This document shows positions 21,995-31,297 of a stretch of DNA of 38,338 nt, piece after piece. Under the pieces are notes generated by a model. That model had not been told where the DNA came from, did not search any database, and saw nothing but the letters and a program-made list of their open reading frames with translations. Position numbers and translations under genes: made by a program. Source of the stretch: DASUWK01 sp036378435 (GTDB lineage: Bacteria > Chloroflexota > Dormibacteria > Dormibacterales > Dormibacteraceae). Position 1 is the first letter of the stretch, and every line of letters starts with the position of its first letter. The stretch lies in the NCBI GenBank assembly GCA_036378435.1, contig DASUWK010000073.1:1-38338 (forward strand), written 5' to 3'.

Positions 21995-24991
21995 ATGCGC
22001 GGCCTAGCCGCTCGTCTCCCGCTGCCCGTCGCGCTCTTCACCGCGGCCGGGATCCTGATCCTCGCCGGCGCCAGCTTCAACGTCCAGGGGCACACAGGCA
22101 AGACGGGGCTGGAGGTGATGGCTGGCGGCCTGCTCGCCGTCATCGCCGGCATCACCCACCGGAGGTGGCGTCTGTCGGTGATCTGCGGCCTCGCCGCGAT
22201 CATCGCCGTCGTCGGCACCCTACCGATCGAGGAAATCCGCAGCGGCACTCTCATCGGACAGGCGGCGCAGCCCGTCTTGATGAATCTCCTCGGGGTCGCC
22301 GCCCTCGTCCTCGGTGGTGTCGTCGGCTCGCGCGGGTATGCGGTGGTCACCGCCGAGCTGCGCGGGCGGGTCGGCGACCTCGAGCACTTGAACCGGCAGC
22401 TGGCAGAGCAGCACCGGATCTTCTTGGCCGCTACCGAAGAGCCTTCTTACCTCGAGACCGACGCCGAGCAGCGCGCCCAGGCGACGGCGGTGGCCCTGGG
22501 CGCGGCCTTCTGCGTCTACTACCTGGCCACCCCCGATGGGCAGCAGTTCGCACCCGACGGCATGGGCTATGGGTTCACCCACGTACGTCCGGGCCCACTC
22601 GCCCGAGGCCGGAAGGATGGGCTGGTCGGCGCGATCGACGAGAACCGGGAGTTCGTGACCGAGGACCGCCGGGACCTGGCGGTGCTGTTCCGCTATTTCC
22701 CGCCCGACTTCCAGATCGACAACGCGCTCGCCGCTCCGATCCACGTCGGCGACCAGGTGGGCGGCTTTCTTCTCGTCGGCGACAAATACGGCGGGTTCAG
22801 CGAGGACGATCGCAGGCTCGCGCGAACGCTCGCGACGCGCGCCGGCATCTCGTTCGCCAACGTGCACGCCGTCGCCCTGAGCCAGAAGGAGGCCGGGCGC
22901 TACGCGCTGCTGAACGAGCTCGTGCGTGAGGCCTCCGGCATGTCGGTGGAGGACGCGCTGGACCTCGTTCTGGATCGAGGGCGCGAATTCATCCAGTACG
23001 ACGGCGGCCGCGTCGCCCTTCTGGGCGCGGACGGCACGTTCACGATCTCGGGCAGCGCCGGATCCCCGGCGCCGATCGCGGGCACACCCCTGGAGCAGGT
23101 CCGGTCGGCCGGCCACACGGTGATCCGCCGCGTGATCGCCGAGCAGGGCCTCTACAGCGGCCTCAGGGTCCCCGAGGGCACGCAGGCCTGCGAGGCGCTG
23201 ATTCCGGTCGGCGGCAAGACCGAGCTGTTCGGCATCCTCTGCCTCGGCCGCCGCGGCGCAGCCGGCTTCACCGAGGAGGAGCTGCCGACGCTGGAGGAGC
23301 TCGGCGCGATCGTCGGCCTCGCCGTCGAGAACTCGCGAATCCTGCAGACCTTCGTCGGCCAGGCCACGCGGCTCGACTCAGCATTGGACGTGCTCGGCGA
23401 GGTTTCCCGCGCGCTGACGACGACGACCCAGGGCCGCAGCGCCCTCGAGGAGATGACGGCGCGCGCAGCGATGCGCATCACCGGCTGCGACCACGTCCTG
23501 CTGACGCGCACCTCCCGCGACGGCACGCAGCGCATGAGCTATGGGTACGGCTTCCCCAACGAGCTGAGCGGCCTCAAGGTCAACGCGGGTCAGGGCCTGA
23601 TCGGCGCCGTGATGCTGAGCGGCGCCCCGCTGGCTCTGCCGGACGCGACGGAGAGCCTCGAGATGTCGAACCCGCCCGACCTCGTCGGAGCCGGGCTCAG
23701 CGGCGCGATGTGCGTGCCGATGCTCGACGAAGGCCAGGTTCGCGGCACGATCTCGGTCTTCTCGCGGCTGCGCCGCGAGTGGTCCGAGGATGACGTCCGG
23801 AGCCTCTCGACGCTGGCGAACGCGACCCTCGTCGCCCTCAAGAACGCCGAGCTCTACGACCAGAAGAACCAGATGGTCTGGGAGCTCTCCAACCTGCACG
23901 AGGGTCTGCGCGCGGTCACGTCGACGCTCGAGCTGGACGACGTCCTCGAGCTCGTCCTGGGCTGGGCGGCCCGGGCCTCCGAAGCCAAGATCGGCTGCCT
24001 CGCCTTGGAGGAGGGCGGCGTGCTGCAGCTCCGCGGCGCGCACGGAACGGACCACGAGACCGCTGCCCGCCTGGCGCTGGGCCTCGGCGGGGCGATCTGC
24101 CAGGAGGTCATGTCGGCGAACCAGCCGCACATGGAGAACACGGAGCAGCCGGCGCGCAGCGACAGCCCGCTGGAACCGCGCTCGGTGCTGTGCGTTCCGA
24201 TTCCCCTGCGCGACCAGCCGATCGGCGTCATCTTCCTGGCCAACTACGGGCCGACGGCGCAGCGGTTCAGCGAAGACCACCAGCGCCTGGTCTCCGCGCT
24301 CGGCGCGCAGGCGGCCGTGGCGATCGACAACGCTCGCCTCTTCCGCGACACCGAGGAGCTCTTCCTGGGCAGCCTCAACGCGTTCGCCGCCGCCGTCGAC
24401 GCCCGCGATCCCTACACCGCCGGTCATTCCCAGCGGGTCACCGAGTACGCGCTCGCGATCGCCAAGAAGCTCGACTACGCACCCGGTGACGAGAACGCGT
24501 GGAAGCGCCTGAAGCAGGGCGGTCTCCTCCACGACGTGGGCAAGATCGGCGTTCCCGACGGCATCCTGCAGAAGCCCGCGCCGCTCACCAAGGAGGAGTT
24601 CGACCTCATGAAGCAGCACCCGGTGCGGGGCTTCGAGATCCTGCGCGGGGTCAAGCTGCTGACAGACGAGCTCGTGATCGTGCGCTCGCACCACGAGCGC
24701 TTCGACGGCCATGGCTACCCTGACGGCTTGCGCGGCGACCAGCTGGCCCTTTGCGCCTGGATCGTGCAGGCGGCGGATGCGCTGGATGCCATGACCTCGG
24801 ACCGCCCCTACCGCAAGGGCATGGACCTCGCCATGGCGCTGGCCGAGATCCGGCGCGGCGCCGGCACCCACTTCCACCCCGATGTGGCCAGGGCGCTGCT
24901 CGACGCGGCGTCGGACGGCACGCTGACGATCATTCTCGCGCCGTCGATGTACAGCGACGCGCCGGTGGTCGGCGCTATCGAAAACCGCTAA
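21995..24991 (+). CDS. Membrane-bound multi-GAF HD-GYP phosphodiesterase
   Basis: A 998-residue sensor-effector. About four N-terminal membrane helices (LPLPVALFTAAGILILAGA; LLAVIAGI; VICGLAAIIAVV; LLGVAALVLGGVVG) are followed by a short coiled segment and then a tandem of about four GAF-like domains. The C-terminal HD-GYP domain (LHDVGKIGVPDGIL, SHHERFDGHGYPDG) has the metal-binding HD and GYP motifs intact. HD-GYP enzymes hydrolyse cyclic di-GMP or related dinucleotides, so this is probably a stimulus-gated phosphodiesterase. There is no GGDEF domain. Start chosen from the promoter and the hydrophobic N-terminus. Confidence 0.92.
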   Translation: MRGLAARLPLPVALFTAAGILILAGASFNVQGHTGKTGLEVMAGGLLAVIAGITHRRWRLSVICGLAAIIAVVGTLPIEEIRSGTLIGQAAQPVLMNLLGVAALVLGGVVGSRGYAVVTAELRGRVGDLEHLNRQLAEQHRIFLAATEEPSYLETDAEQRAQATAVALGAAFCVYYLATPDGQQFAPDGMGYGFTHVRPGPLARGRKDGLVGAIDENREFVTEDRRDLAVLFRYFPPDFQIDNALAAPIHVGDQVGGFLLVGDKYGGFSEDDRRLARTLATRAGISFANVHAVALSQKEAGRYALLNELVREASGMSVEDALDLVLDRGREFIQYDGGRVALLGADGTFTISGSAGSPAPIAGTPLEQVRSAGHTVIRRVIAEQGLYSGLRVPEGTQACEALIPVGGKTELFGILCLGRRGAAGFTEEELPTLEELGAIVGLAVENSRILQTFVGQATRLDSALDVLGEVSRALTTTTQGRSALEEMTARAAMRITGCDHVLLTRTSRDGTQRMSYGYGFPNELSGLKVNAGQGLIGAVMLSGAPLALPDATESLEMSNPPDLVGAGLSGAMCVPMLDEGQVRGTISVFSRLRREWSEDDVRSLSTLANATLVALKNAELYDQKNQMVWELSNLHEGLRAVTSTLELDDVLELVLGWAARASEAKIGCLALEEGGVLQLRGAHGTDHETAARLALGLGGAICQEVMSANQPHMENTEQPARSDSPLEPRSVLCVPIPLRDQPIGVIFLANYGPTAQRFSEDHQRLVSALGAQAAVAIDNARLFRDTEELFLGSLNAFAAAVDARDPYTAGHSQRVTEYALAIAKKLDYAPGDENAWKRLKQGGLLHDVGKIGVPDGILQKPAPLTKEEFDLMKQHPVRGFEILRGVKLLTDELVIVRSHHERFDGHGYPDGLRGDQLALCAWIVQAADALDAMTSDRPYRKGMDLAMALAEIRRGAGTHFHPDVARALLDAASDGTLTIILAPSMYSDAPVVGAIENR

Positions 24992-25000
24992 GCCGGCTTA
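24989..25000. other. 12 bp palindrome at convergent gene ends
   Basis: TAAGCCGGCTTA is a perfect palindrome that includes the HD-GYP stop codon and lies 1 bp from the proS stop (TTA at 25002-25004 on the plus strand). It has no loop or T tract, so it is a poor intrinsic terminator. It is still the only symmetric feature in the 10 bp between these convergent genes. Confidence 0.35.
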
Positions 25001-25001
25001 G

Positions 25002-26480
25002 TTAGTAAGCCTTCGCGAACACGATCCGGATCGTCGCGGGCCGGCCGTCGACGATGCAGGCGCCCTCGACCTTCTCGTCCTCGCGGTAGTTCCGGGTGGT
25101 GGCGCCGCCGGTGACCTCTTTGACCTTGGCTTCGCACGCGGGGTCGCCGCACCAGCGCGCCCAGGCGAAGACGGGCCCGGCTTTGAAGGCCTCGACCAGC
25201 TCGTCCAGGGTCGACACCTCGACGGTGCGGGCGTCGCGAAACTCCAGCGCCCGCTGATAGAGCCGGGCCTGGAAGTCCTCCAGCTGGTGGACGAGCTTGT
25301 GCCCGACGCCGCCGGCGAAGTGCGCCTCCAGCTGCGTCTTCTCGCGAGTCAGCCGATCGACGCAGGTGATGTGTCCCGCGGCCACGTCCCGCGGCCCGAC
25401 CTCGAGGCGCAGCGGCACTCCGCGCAGCTCCCAGTGAGCGAACTTGTCGCCCGGCCGGACGTCGTCGCGCCAGTCCACCTTGTGGCGGATCTTGTGGGCC
25501 TTGAGGTCGGTGACCACGTGGTCGAGGAAGCCTTCGACCAGCGCGCGCTCGTCCGCGTTGCGGAAGATCGGCACCACCGCCACCTGCACCGGTGCGACCT
25601 TGGGCGGCAGCACCAGCCCGCTGTCGTCTCCATGCGCCATCACCACGGCGCCGACCGTCCGCGTCGTCAGCCCCCACGAGGTCGTGTAGCAGAGCTCGCG
25701 CTGGTTGTCGCGGTTGGTGAACGCGATGTCGTACGCGCGGCTGAAGTTCTGGCCGAAGTAGTGCGAGGTGGCCATCTGCAGCGCGAGGCCGTCGCGCATC
25801 ATCGACTCCACGCTCAGCGTGTAGTCGGCGCCGGCGAACTTCTCGCTGTCGCTCTTGCGCCCGGTCAGGCCGGGGATGGCGAGCCACTCCTCGACGATCT
25901 GCCGGTAGTACTCGAGGATCAGCGCAACCTCCGCCTTCGCCTCGTCCGAGGTGGCGTGGAAGGTGTGGCCCTCCTGCCACCAGAACTCGCGAGTGCGCAG
26001 GAAGAGCCGGGAGCGCATCTCCCAGCGCATCACGCTGCCCCACTGGTTGGTCAGCTTGGGCAGGTCCCGGTGCGACTGGATGTAGCGCTTGATCAGCGGG
26101 CCGATGATCGTCTCGCTGGTCGGCCGGACGGCGAGCGGCTCGTCGAGCTCCTCCATGTCGGCGCCCGCCTTGGTCACCCAGGCGACCTCCGGGCCGAAGC
26201 CCTCGATGTGCTCGGCCTCCTTGGCGAGATATTCGCGCGGGATGAGCAGCGGGAAGGCCCAGTTCTCGTGCCCCGACTCCTTGATCATGTCGTCGAAGGC
26301 GCGCTGGACCTGCTCCCAGATCGCCCAGCCGTAGGGGCGGATCACCATCATTCCGCGGATGCCGGACCAGTCCGCGAGCTCGGCTTTGCGGACGACGTCC
26401 GTGTACCAGCGGTCGAAGTCGTCGGACATCTTCGTGATGTCCTTCACGAAGTCGGTCGACTCCTCCTGGGTGGCGCTCAT
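25002..26480 (-). CDS. proS: Prolyl-tRNA synthetase, class 3 (archaeal/eukaryotic-type)
   Basis: A 492-residue ProRS lacking the bacterial editing insertion. Seen: FDRWYTDVVRKAELADWSGI, MMVIRPYGWAIWE, VRPTSETIIGP, NQWGSVMRWEMRSRLFLRTREF, QEGHTFHAT, and a C-terminal zinc-like region with WCGDPACEAKVKE, ending in the conserved terminal tyrosine (FAKAY). This form is found in archaea, eukaryotes and scattered bacteria such as Thermus. It is the last gene of the rpsB-to-proS run, 11 bp after ispG, and convergent with the HD-GYP gene. Confidence 0.97.
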   Translation of the reverse strand: MSATQEESTDFVKDITKMSDDFDRWYTDVVRKAELADWSGIRGMMVIRPYGWAIWEQVQRAFDDMIKESGHENWAFPLLIPREYLAKEAEHIEGFGPEVAWVTKAGADMEELDEPLAVRPTSETIIGPLIKRYIQSHRDLPKLTNQWGSVMRWEMRSRLFLRTREFWWQEGHTFHATSDEAKAEVALILEYYRQIVEEWLAIPGLTGRKSDSEKFAGADYTLSVESMMRDGLALQMATSHYFGQNFSRAYDIAFTNRDNQRELCYTTSWGLTTRTVGAVVMAHGDDSGLVLPPKVAPVQVAVVPIFRNADERALVEGFLDHVVTDLKAHKIRHKVDWRDDVRPGDKFAHWELRGVPLRLEVGPRDVAAGHITCVDRLTREKTQLEAHFAGGVGHKLVHQLEDFQARLYQRALEFRDARTVEVSTLDELVEAFKAGPVFAWARWCGDPACEAKVKEVTGGATTRNYREDEKVEGACIVDGRPATIRIVFAKAY

Positions 26481-26491
26481 CGGAGCACCGA

Positions 26492-27619
26492 TTATCCCGG
26501 AGTGAGCGCCTCCGCCTTCTGGTCCGCGACGATGCGGTCGATCTCGTCGAGCAGGACGGGCAGCAGCTCCTCCTGCGGGACGGTCTTCCAGTGCTGGCCC
26601 TTCTTGAAGATCACCCCCTTGCCCCGCCCACCGGTCACGCCGATGTCGGCATGGCGCGCCTCGGCGGGACCGTTGACCACGCAGCCCATCACCGCGATCG
26701 TGATCGGCACCTTCAGCTTCGCGATGTGCTCCTCGACCGCCTTCACCGTCGGCACCATGTCGTACTCCAGACGGCCGCAGGTCGGGCAGGCGACCAGCGT
26801 CGCGCTCTCGGTCCGGAAGGCGAGCGTCTTGAGGACCTCGTAGCCGACGCGGATCTCCTCCGTCGGGTCGTCGGTCGCCAGGGAGACGCGGATCGTGTCG
26901 CCGATGCCCTCCCCCAGCAGGATGCCGAGGCCCACCGCGCTGCGAATCGAGCCCGCCTGAACCGGTCCCGACTCCGTCACGCCCAGGTGGATCGGGTAGG
27001 GCCGCGCGGCGGCGAACTTGCGGTTCGCGAGCACGTTCGTCAGCACGTCGGTGGCCTTGAGCGACACCTTGATGTGGCCGGCCCCGTAGTCGAGGTCCTC
27101 GAGGATCTGGCAGTGGCCCAGCGCGACCTCCACCATCCGGTCGGCCGTGGCCTCGCGGTCGTCGCGGTTGACCGCGTGCTGCTCGCGCATGGACTTGTGG
27201 ACCTCTTCTGGCAGCGATCCCGCGTTCACGCCGATGCGGAACGGGATGTCTCGCTCCTTGGCGGCTGTGACCACCTTCACCACCTTTTCGCGGTCGGGGA
27301 TGTTGCCGGGGTTCAGGCGCAGCCCGTGCACGCCCGCCTCCAGCGCCATCAGCGCGAGCTCGTGGTTGTAGTGGATGTCCGCGATGATCGGCAGCGGCGA
27401 CTTCGCGACGATCTCGCGCAGGGCCAGGGCCGCCTCCCGGTCCGGCACCGCCGGCCGGACGATCTCGCAGCCCGCGTCCTTCAGCTGGGCGATCTGCTCG
27501 AGGGTGGCCCGCACGTCGCGGGTGTCGGTCTTGGTCATGGTCTGGACGGCGATCGGAGCGGCGCCGCCCACGACGACGTCGCCGACGCGGACCGGAACCG
27601 AGTACCTGCGCTTGATCAT
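26492..27619 (-). CDS. ispG: 4-hydroxy-3-methylbut-2-enyl diphosphate synthase (IspG/GcpE)
   Basis: A 375-residue iron-sulfur enzyme of the MEP isoprenoid pathway that converts MEcPP to HMBPP. Seen: TIM-barrel start VQTMTKTDTRDV, ADIHYNHELAL, LRLNPGNI, and the iron-sulfur ligands ACPTCGR and MGCVVNGPAEARHADIG. Length is typical of the short bacterial form without the insertion domain. ATG at 27619 follows the rseP stop by 10 bp with GAGG upstream. It lies in the same run as dxr, uppS and cdsA. Confidence 0.97.
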   Translation of the reverse strand: MIKRRYSVPVRVGDVVVGGAAPIAVQTMTKTDTRDVRATLEQIAQLKDAGCEIVRPAVPDREAALALREIVAKSPLPIIADIHYNHELALMALEAGVHGLRLNPGNIPDREKVVKVVTAAKERDIPFRIGVNAGSLPEEVHKSMREQHAVNRDDREATADRMVEVALGHCQILEDLDYGAGHIKVSLKATDVLTNVLANRKFAAARPYPIHLGVTESGPVQAGSIRSAVGLGILLGEGIGDTIRVSLATDDPTEEIRVGYEVLKTLAFRTESATLVACPTCGRLEYDMVPTVKAVEEHIAKLKVPITIAVMGCVVNGPAEARHADIGVTGGRGKGVIFKKGQHWKTVPQEELLPVLLDEIDRIVADQKAEALTPG

Positions 27620-27629
27620 CTGCTGCGCC

Positions 27630-28688
27630 TCAGTGCGTGCCCGGGAACTGGTGCGTCACCAGCCTGGTCACGTCGAGGTAGCTGATGACCACGACCAGCG
27701 CCATCAGCGCGACCAGGCCGTAGCGCTGGACGGCCATCTCGCGCTGGCGGTTGAGCGGCCGCCGACGGATGGCCTCGATCAGGACGACCGCGATCCGGGC
27801 GCCGTCCAGGGCCGGCAGCGGCAGCAGGTTGGTGAGGCCCAGCGCGACCGAGAGCAAGGCCAGGATCTGGATGTACTGCTCGATGCCCTGCTGCGCTGCG
27901 TTGTAGGTCGCGGAGCTGATCCCGATGGGGCCGGTGACGCCGTTCGGCCCCGCCAGGCCGCCGGGCACCTGTCCCGTCACGAGCTGGCCGATCCCGCCGC
28001 CGATGTCGTGGATCGTGAGCCACGGAAACGCCAGGGCTGTGCCGATGGCCTCGAGGGGAGTGAACTGCGCCGGGACGACGCCGATGATCCAGGCCTGCTG
28101 GCTCTGGTCGTAGTGCGGGCTGATGGTCACGCTCCGCGTGGCGCCGTCGGGCTCCTTGATGACGAGCTGCAGCGGCTGGCCCTTGGTCTTGCTCTCGATC
28201 GCGCGCAGCCTGCCGACGTCGCCGCTCAGCGGCTGGCCGTTCGCCGACACGATGACCGTCCCCGGCTGGATGCCCGCCGCCACGGCGGGGCTGCCCGGCA
28301 CGACCTGCAGCACCGTCCCCGCGACCGCGGCGCTCGAGGGCAGCAGCACGATTGCGACCAGGATCGAGGCGCAGATGAAGTTGGCGAGCGGCCCCGCCAG
28401 CAGCACCAGGAAGCGCTGGATGGCGGGCTTGCTGTGGAAGCCGCCGGGAAGGTCGTACTCGCCCGGCTCCATCCCTCCGAGGCGCACGTAGCCGCCCAGG
28501 GGGATGGCGCGCAGCGCGTAGAGCGTGTCACCGCGAACGGCGCTGGCCACCTTCGTCCCGAACCCGATCGAGAACTCGTGGACGCGCATGCGGAAGAGCT
28601 TGGCGACCGAGAAGTGGCCGGCCTCATGGGACCCGATCAGCAGCAGGAAAGCCGCCAGGACCGCCAGCACGCCGTATGCCGAGCTCAC
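27630..28688 (-). CDS. rseP: Site-2 zinc metalloprotease (RseP-type)
   Basis: A 352-residue polytopic protease. The zinc motif HEAGH lies in the first membrane helix (LLLIGSHEAGHFSVAKLF). One PDZ domain follows (GTVLQVVPGSPAVAAGIQPG), and the third active-site element is NLLPLPALDGARI in a later helix. It cleaves membrane proteins, such as anti-sigma factors or signal peptide remnants, within the membrane. It has one PDZ rather than the two of E. coli RseP, as is usual in Gram-positives. It starts at GTG 28688 in a GTGA overlap with dxr. Confidence 0.95.
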   Translation of the reverse strand: MSSAYGVLAVLAAFLLLIGSHEAGHFSVAKLFRMRVHEFSIGFGTKVASAVRGDTLYALRAIPLGGYVRLGGMEPGEYDLPGGFHSKPAIQRFLVLLAGPLANFICASILVAIVLLPSSAAVAGTVLQVVPGSPAVAAGIQPGTVIVSANGQPLSGDVGRLRAIESKTKGQPLQLVIKEPDGATRSVTISPHYDQSQQAWIIGVVPAQFTPLEAIGTALAFPWLTIHDIGGGIGQLVTGQVPGGLAGPNGVTGPIGISSATYNAAQQGIEQYIQILALLSVALGLTNLLPLPALDGARIAVVLIEAIRRRPLNRQREMAVQRYGLVALMALVVVISYLDVTRLVTHQFPGTH

Positions 28689-29722
28689 CTCCTGACGATA
28701 CCCGCGCGTGTCTGGACGTACTCCCGGGCGAGAGAGTCTGCCTCCAGCAGCCCGTCGAGCTCACCCCCGCGCTCGGGCACCGCGCTCAGCGCCTCCTCGA
28801 CCGCGCGGACGATCTCGCCGAAGGGCAGCTCGTGGGCGAGGAACGCCTGGACAGCGGCCTCGTTCGCCGCGTTGAGCACCGCCGGCCGCGAGCCGCCGGC
28901 GGCGGCCGCCTGCCTGGCCAGCCGCACCGCGGGGAAGCGCTCCTCGTCGAGGGGATGGAAGTCGAGGCGTCCCACTTTCTCCATCGCGCAGGGCTCGACG
29001 ACGCCGGGCAGGCGCTCCGGGTAGGCGAGGGCCACGGCGATCGGCAGGCGCATGTCCGGGTGACCGAGCTGCGCCTTGGTCGAACCGTCCACGAACTCGA
29101 CGAGGGAGTGGACCGTGCTCTGCGGGTGGATAACCACATCGATGCGGTCGAGCGGGAGCCCGAAGAGGTGCCGGGCCTCGATGATCTCGAGACCCTTGTT
29201 CATCAGCGTGGCGGAATCCACCGTCACCTTCGGGCCCATCGACCAGCGCGGATGGTTCAGCGCGTCCTCCACGGTCACCTCGTCGAGGTCCTTGGGCGGC
29301 TGCGCCCAGAACGGGCCGCCCGACGCGGTCAGGACCAGGCGCGAGACCGACTCCGGCCGCTCCCCCCAGAGGCACTGCCAGATGGCGCTGTGCTCGGAGT
29401 CGACCGGGCGGATCTGGCCCGGCTCGGCCTGGCGCATGACCAGCTCGCCGGCCATCACCAGCACCTCCTTGGTGGCCAGCGCGACGGTCCTGCCTGCCCG
29501 CAGAGCCGCCAGCGTCGGCCGGAGCGCGGCGGCGCCCGAGATCGCGACCAGGACCACGTCGCAGGCGGCGTCCGTGACCATGGTCTCGATGGCCTCGGCC
29601 GGCGTCTCGCTGTTCGCCTTGCCGAACACCTGGAAGCGGTCCGGGTAGCGCTCGATGACATCGAGCGCCTGCCGCCCGATGGAGCCGGTCGCTCCGAGCA
29701 CGGCGACGGTGCGGGCGCTCAA
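28685..29722 (-). CDS. dxr: 1-deoxy-D-xylulose-5-phosphate reductoisomerase
   Basis: A 345-residue NADPH-dependent enzyme, second in the MEP pathway. Seen: VAVLGATGSIGRQALDV (NADPH loop), ATKEVLVMAGELV, the metal ligands in VDSEHSAIWQCL, ASGGPFW, and NHPRWSMGPKVTVDSATLMN. The start is TTG at 29722, overlapping the cdsA stop as TTGA. The frame extends upstream, but homology starts here, two residues before ARTVAVLG. Confidence 0.96.
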   Translation of the reverse strand: MSARTVAVLGATGSIGRQALDVIERYPDRFQVFGKANSETPAEAIETMVTDAACDVVLVAISGAAALRPTLAALRAGRTVALATKEVLVMAGELVMRQAEPGQIRPVDSEHSAIWQCLWGERPESVSRLVLTASGGPFWAQPPKDLDEVTVEDALNHPRWSMGPKVTVDSATLMNKGLEIIEARHLFGLPLDRIDVVIHPQSTVHSLVEFVDGSTKAQLGHPDMRLPIAVALAYPERLPGVVEPCAMEKVGRLDFHPLDEERFPAVRLARQAAAAGGSRPAVLNAANEAAVQAFLAHELPFGEIVRAVEEALSAVPERGGELDGLLEADSLAREYVQTRAGIVRR

Positions 29723-30579
29723 TGGAGGATGCCGACGTAGTAGGCGAAGAGGTAGACGACGATCGGCGGGAACAGCAGCGAATCCAGCCGGTCGAGAACC
29801 CCGCCGTGACCCGGGATCAGGTGCGAGGAGTCCTTGACCCTCGCCATGCGCTTCATCTGTGACTCCACGAGGTCGCCCAGGACCGCGGCGGCGCCGATCA
29901 AGACGCCGATGGCGATCGCCTGCCACCACGTCAGCCCGAGAAAGGCGAAGCCACCGACCAGCACCACGATGATCGAGGCGACCATCCCGGCGATCGCGCC
30001 CTCCCACGTCTTCTTGGGGCTGATCGCGGGCATCAGCGGCGTGCGACCGAGACGGCTGCCCACCAGCAGGGCCGACACGTCCATCGCCACCACCGCCACG
30101 ACCGTCGTGACGATCCACCAGATCCCGTGGGCCGACGGCTGGGCGGTGTAGAGCCGCAGGTAATAGTTGAACGGCAGCCCGACGTAGACCGCCCCCGCCA
30201 GACCCATCGCCCAGCGGCCGAGACCCTGGCGGCGGCCCGGCACGAAGAGCAGGGTCGTCGAGCCGAGCACGAGGGCGAAACCGAGCACGGTCTCGATGCT
30301 CACCCCCTTCAGCAGCGTCGGACCGTAGGCGAAGAAAGCACCCAGCGGGAACAGCAGCCAGCTCGGGGCCCTGAAGCCCATGCGGGCCGAGAGGCCACGG
30401 AACTCCCAGAGCGCAAGCCCTCCGGCGATGGCCACGATGATGACCACACCCCAGATCCCGATCAGCAGCAGGCCGAGCACGGCGAGCCCGATCACGACGC
30501 CGCTGGTGATGCGCACCACCAGGCCGGGCGGCGCCCACGACCTCACGGCGGGCGAGGCCTCCGTCGCCGCGTCAGCCAC
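29719..30579 (-). CDS. cdsA: Phosphatidate cytidylyltransferase
   Basis: A 286-residue integral membrane enzyme that makes CDP-diacylglycerol from phosphatidate and CTP. Multiple hydrophobic segments are present. The family signature is visible in SPKKTWEGAIAG, GDLVESQMKRMARVKDSS and LIPGHGGVLDRLDS, with the catalytic aspartates. The start is GTG at 30579, overlapping the uppS stop by 8 nt. The TTGA junction couples it to dxr. Confidence 0.95.
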   Translation of the reverse strand: MADAATEASPAVRSWAPPGLVVRITSGVVIGLAVLGLLLIGIWGVVIIVAIAGGLALWEFRGLSARMGFRAPSWLLFPLGAFFAYGPTLLKGVSIETVLGFALVLGSTTLLFVPGRRQGLGRWAMGLAGAVYVGLPFNYYLRLYTAQPSAHGIWWIVTTVVAVVAMDVSALLVGSRLGRTPLMPAISPKKTWEGAIAGMVASIIVVLVGGFAFLGLTWWQAIAIGVLIGAAAVLGDLVESQMKRMARVKDSSHLIPGHGGVLDRLDSLLFPPIVVYLFAYYVGILH

Positions 30580-31297
30580 CGACTTCGCTCTCCGGGCGGC
30601 CGCCGAAGCGGCGCACTCGACCCTGGTAATCGGCCACGGCCTCCTTCAAATCGTCGACCGTGAAGTCCGGCCACAGCCGTTCGGTCACATAAAGCTCTGC
30701 GTACGCGGCCTGCCAGAGCAGGAAGTTGCTCATCCTCTTCTCACCGGCGGTGCGGATTATGAGGTCAGGCTCGGGCAGCCAGGCCTGGTAAAGATGGCGC
30801 GCGATCGAAGCCTCGTCCAACTGGTCACCCGCGGTCGTGGCGGCCTTGACCGCGTCCACGACCTCGGCGCGGCCGCCGTAGTTGAGACAGACGTTGAGAA
30901 CGCCGGCGCTGTTGTCCTTCGTCTTCTCCTCCGCATCCTGCATACGCTTTCGCATCCTCGGATCGAGCTCGTCGCGCCGGCCGCTGAAGACCACGCGGAT
31001 GTTCCGCTGCTGGATCTCGGCGAACTCGCGATCGAGCGTCTCGTGGAAGAGACGCATCAGGAAGCCCACCTCGCGGCGGGGACGGGTCCAGTTCTCGGTG
31101 GAGAAGGCGTAGATGGAGAGCACCTCCACGCCGATCTCTTCACAGCCGCCCATCACGGTCTTCACGATCCGCGCGCCGGCCCTGTGACCGAAGCTCGCGG
31201 GCCGGCCGCGCTGCCGGGCCCAGCGGCCGTTGCCATCCATGATGATTCCAACGTGCCGCGGAACCGGCCCGGCACGGAGGTCAGCCGGCTCTGCCGT
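30572..31297 (-). CDS. uppS: Undecaprenyl diphosphate synthase (apparent ACG start)
   Basis: A cis-prenyltransferase that makes the C55 lipid carrier for cell-wall synthesis. Seen: MDGNGRWARQRGRPASFGHR with the catalytic aspartate, SIYAFSTENWTRP, NVCLNYGGRAE, LIIRTAGEKRMSNFLLWQ. The first ATG (31240) would delete the conserved strand; the preceding codons read PVPRHVGII, a clear family match. No ATG, GTG or TTG lies upstream in frame nearby. An ACG at 31297 shares its A with the frr stop (TAACG), has GGAGG at 31306-31302 and gives 241 residues, the normal length. I infer ACG; a sequence error at that base is the alternative. Confidence 0.9.
   Translation of the reverse strand, partial: TAEPADLRAGPVPRHVGIIMDGNGRWARQRGRPASFGHRAGARIVKTVMGGCEEIGVEVLSIYAFSTENWTRPRREVGFLMRLFHETLDREFAEIQQRNIRVVFSGRRDELDPRMRKRMQDAEEKTKDNSAGVLNVCLNYGGRAEVVDAVKAATTAGDQLDEASIARHLYQAWLPEPDLIIRTAGEKRMSNFLLWQAAYAELYVTERLWPDFTVDDLKEAVADYQGRVRRFGGRPESEVGG

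Noticed and set aside
24989..25000. Bidirectional terminator between the HD-GYP and proS genes
   Set aside because: The palindrome has no loop and no T tract; listed as a palindrome only.
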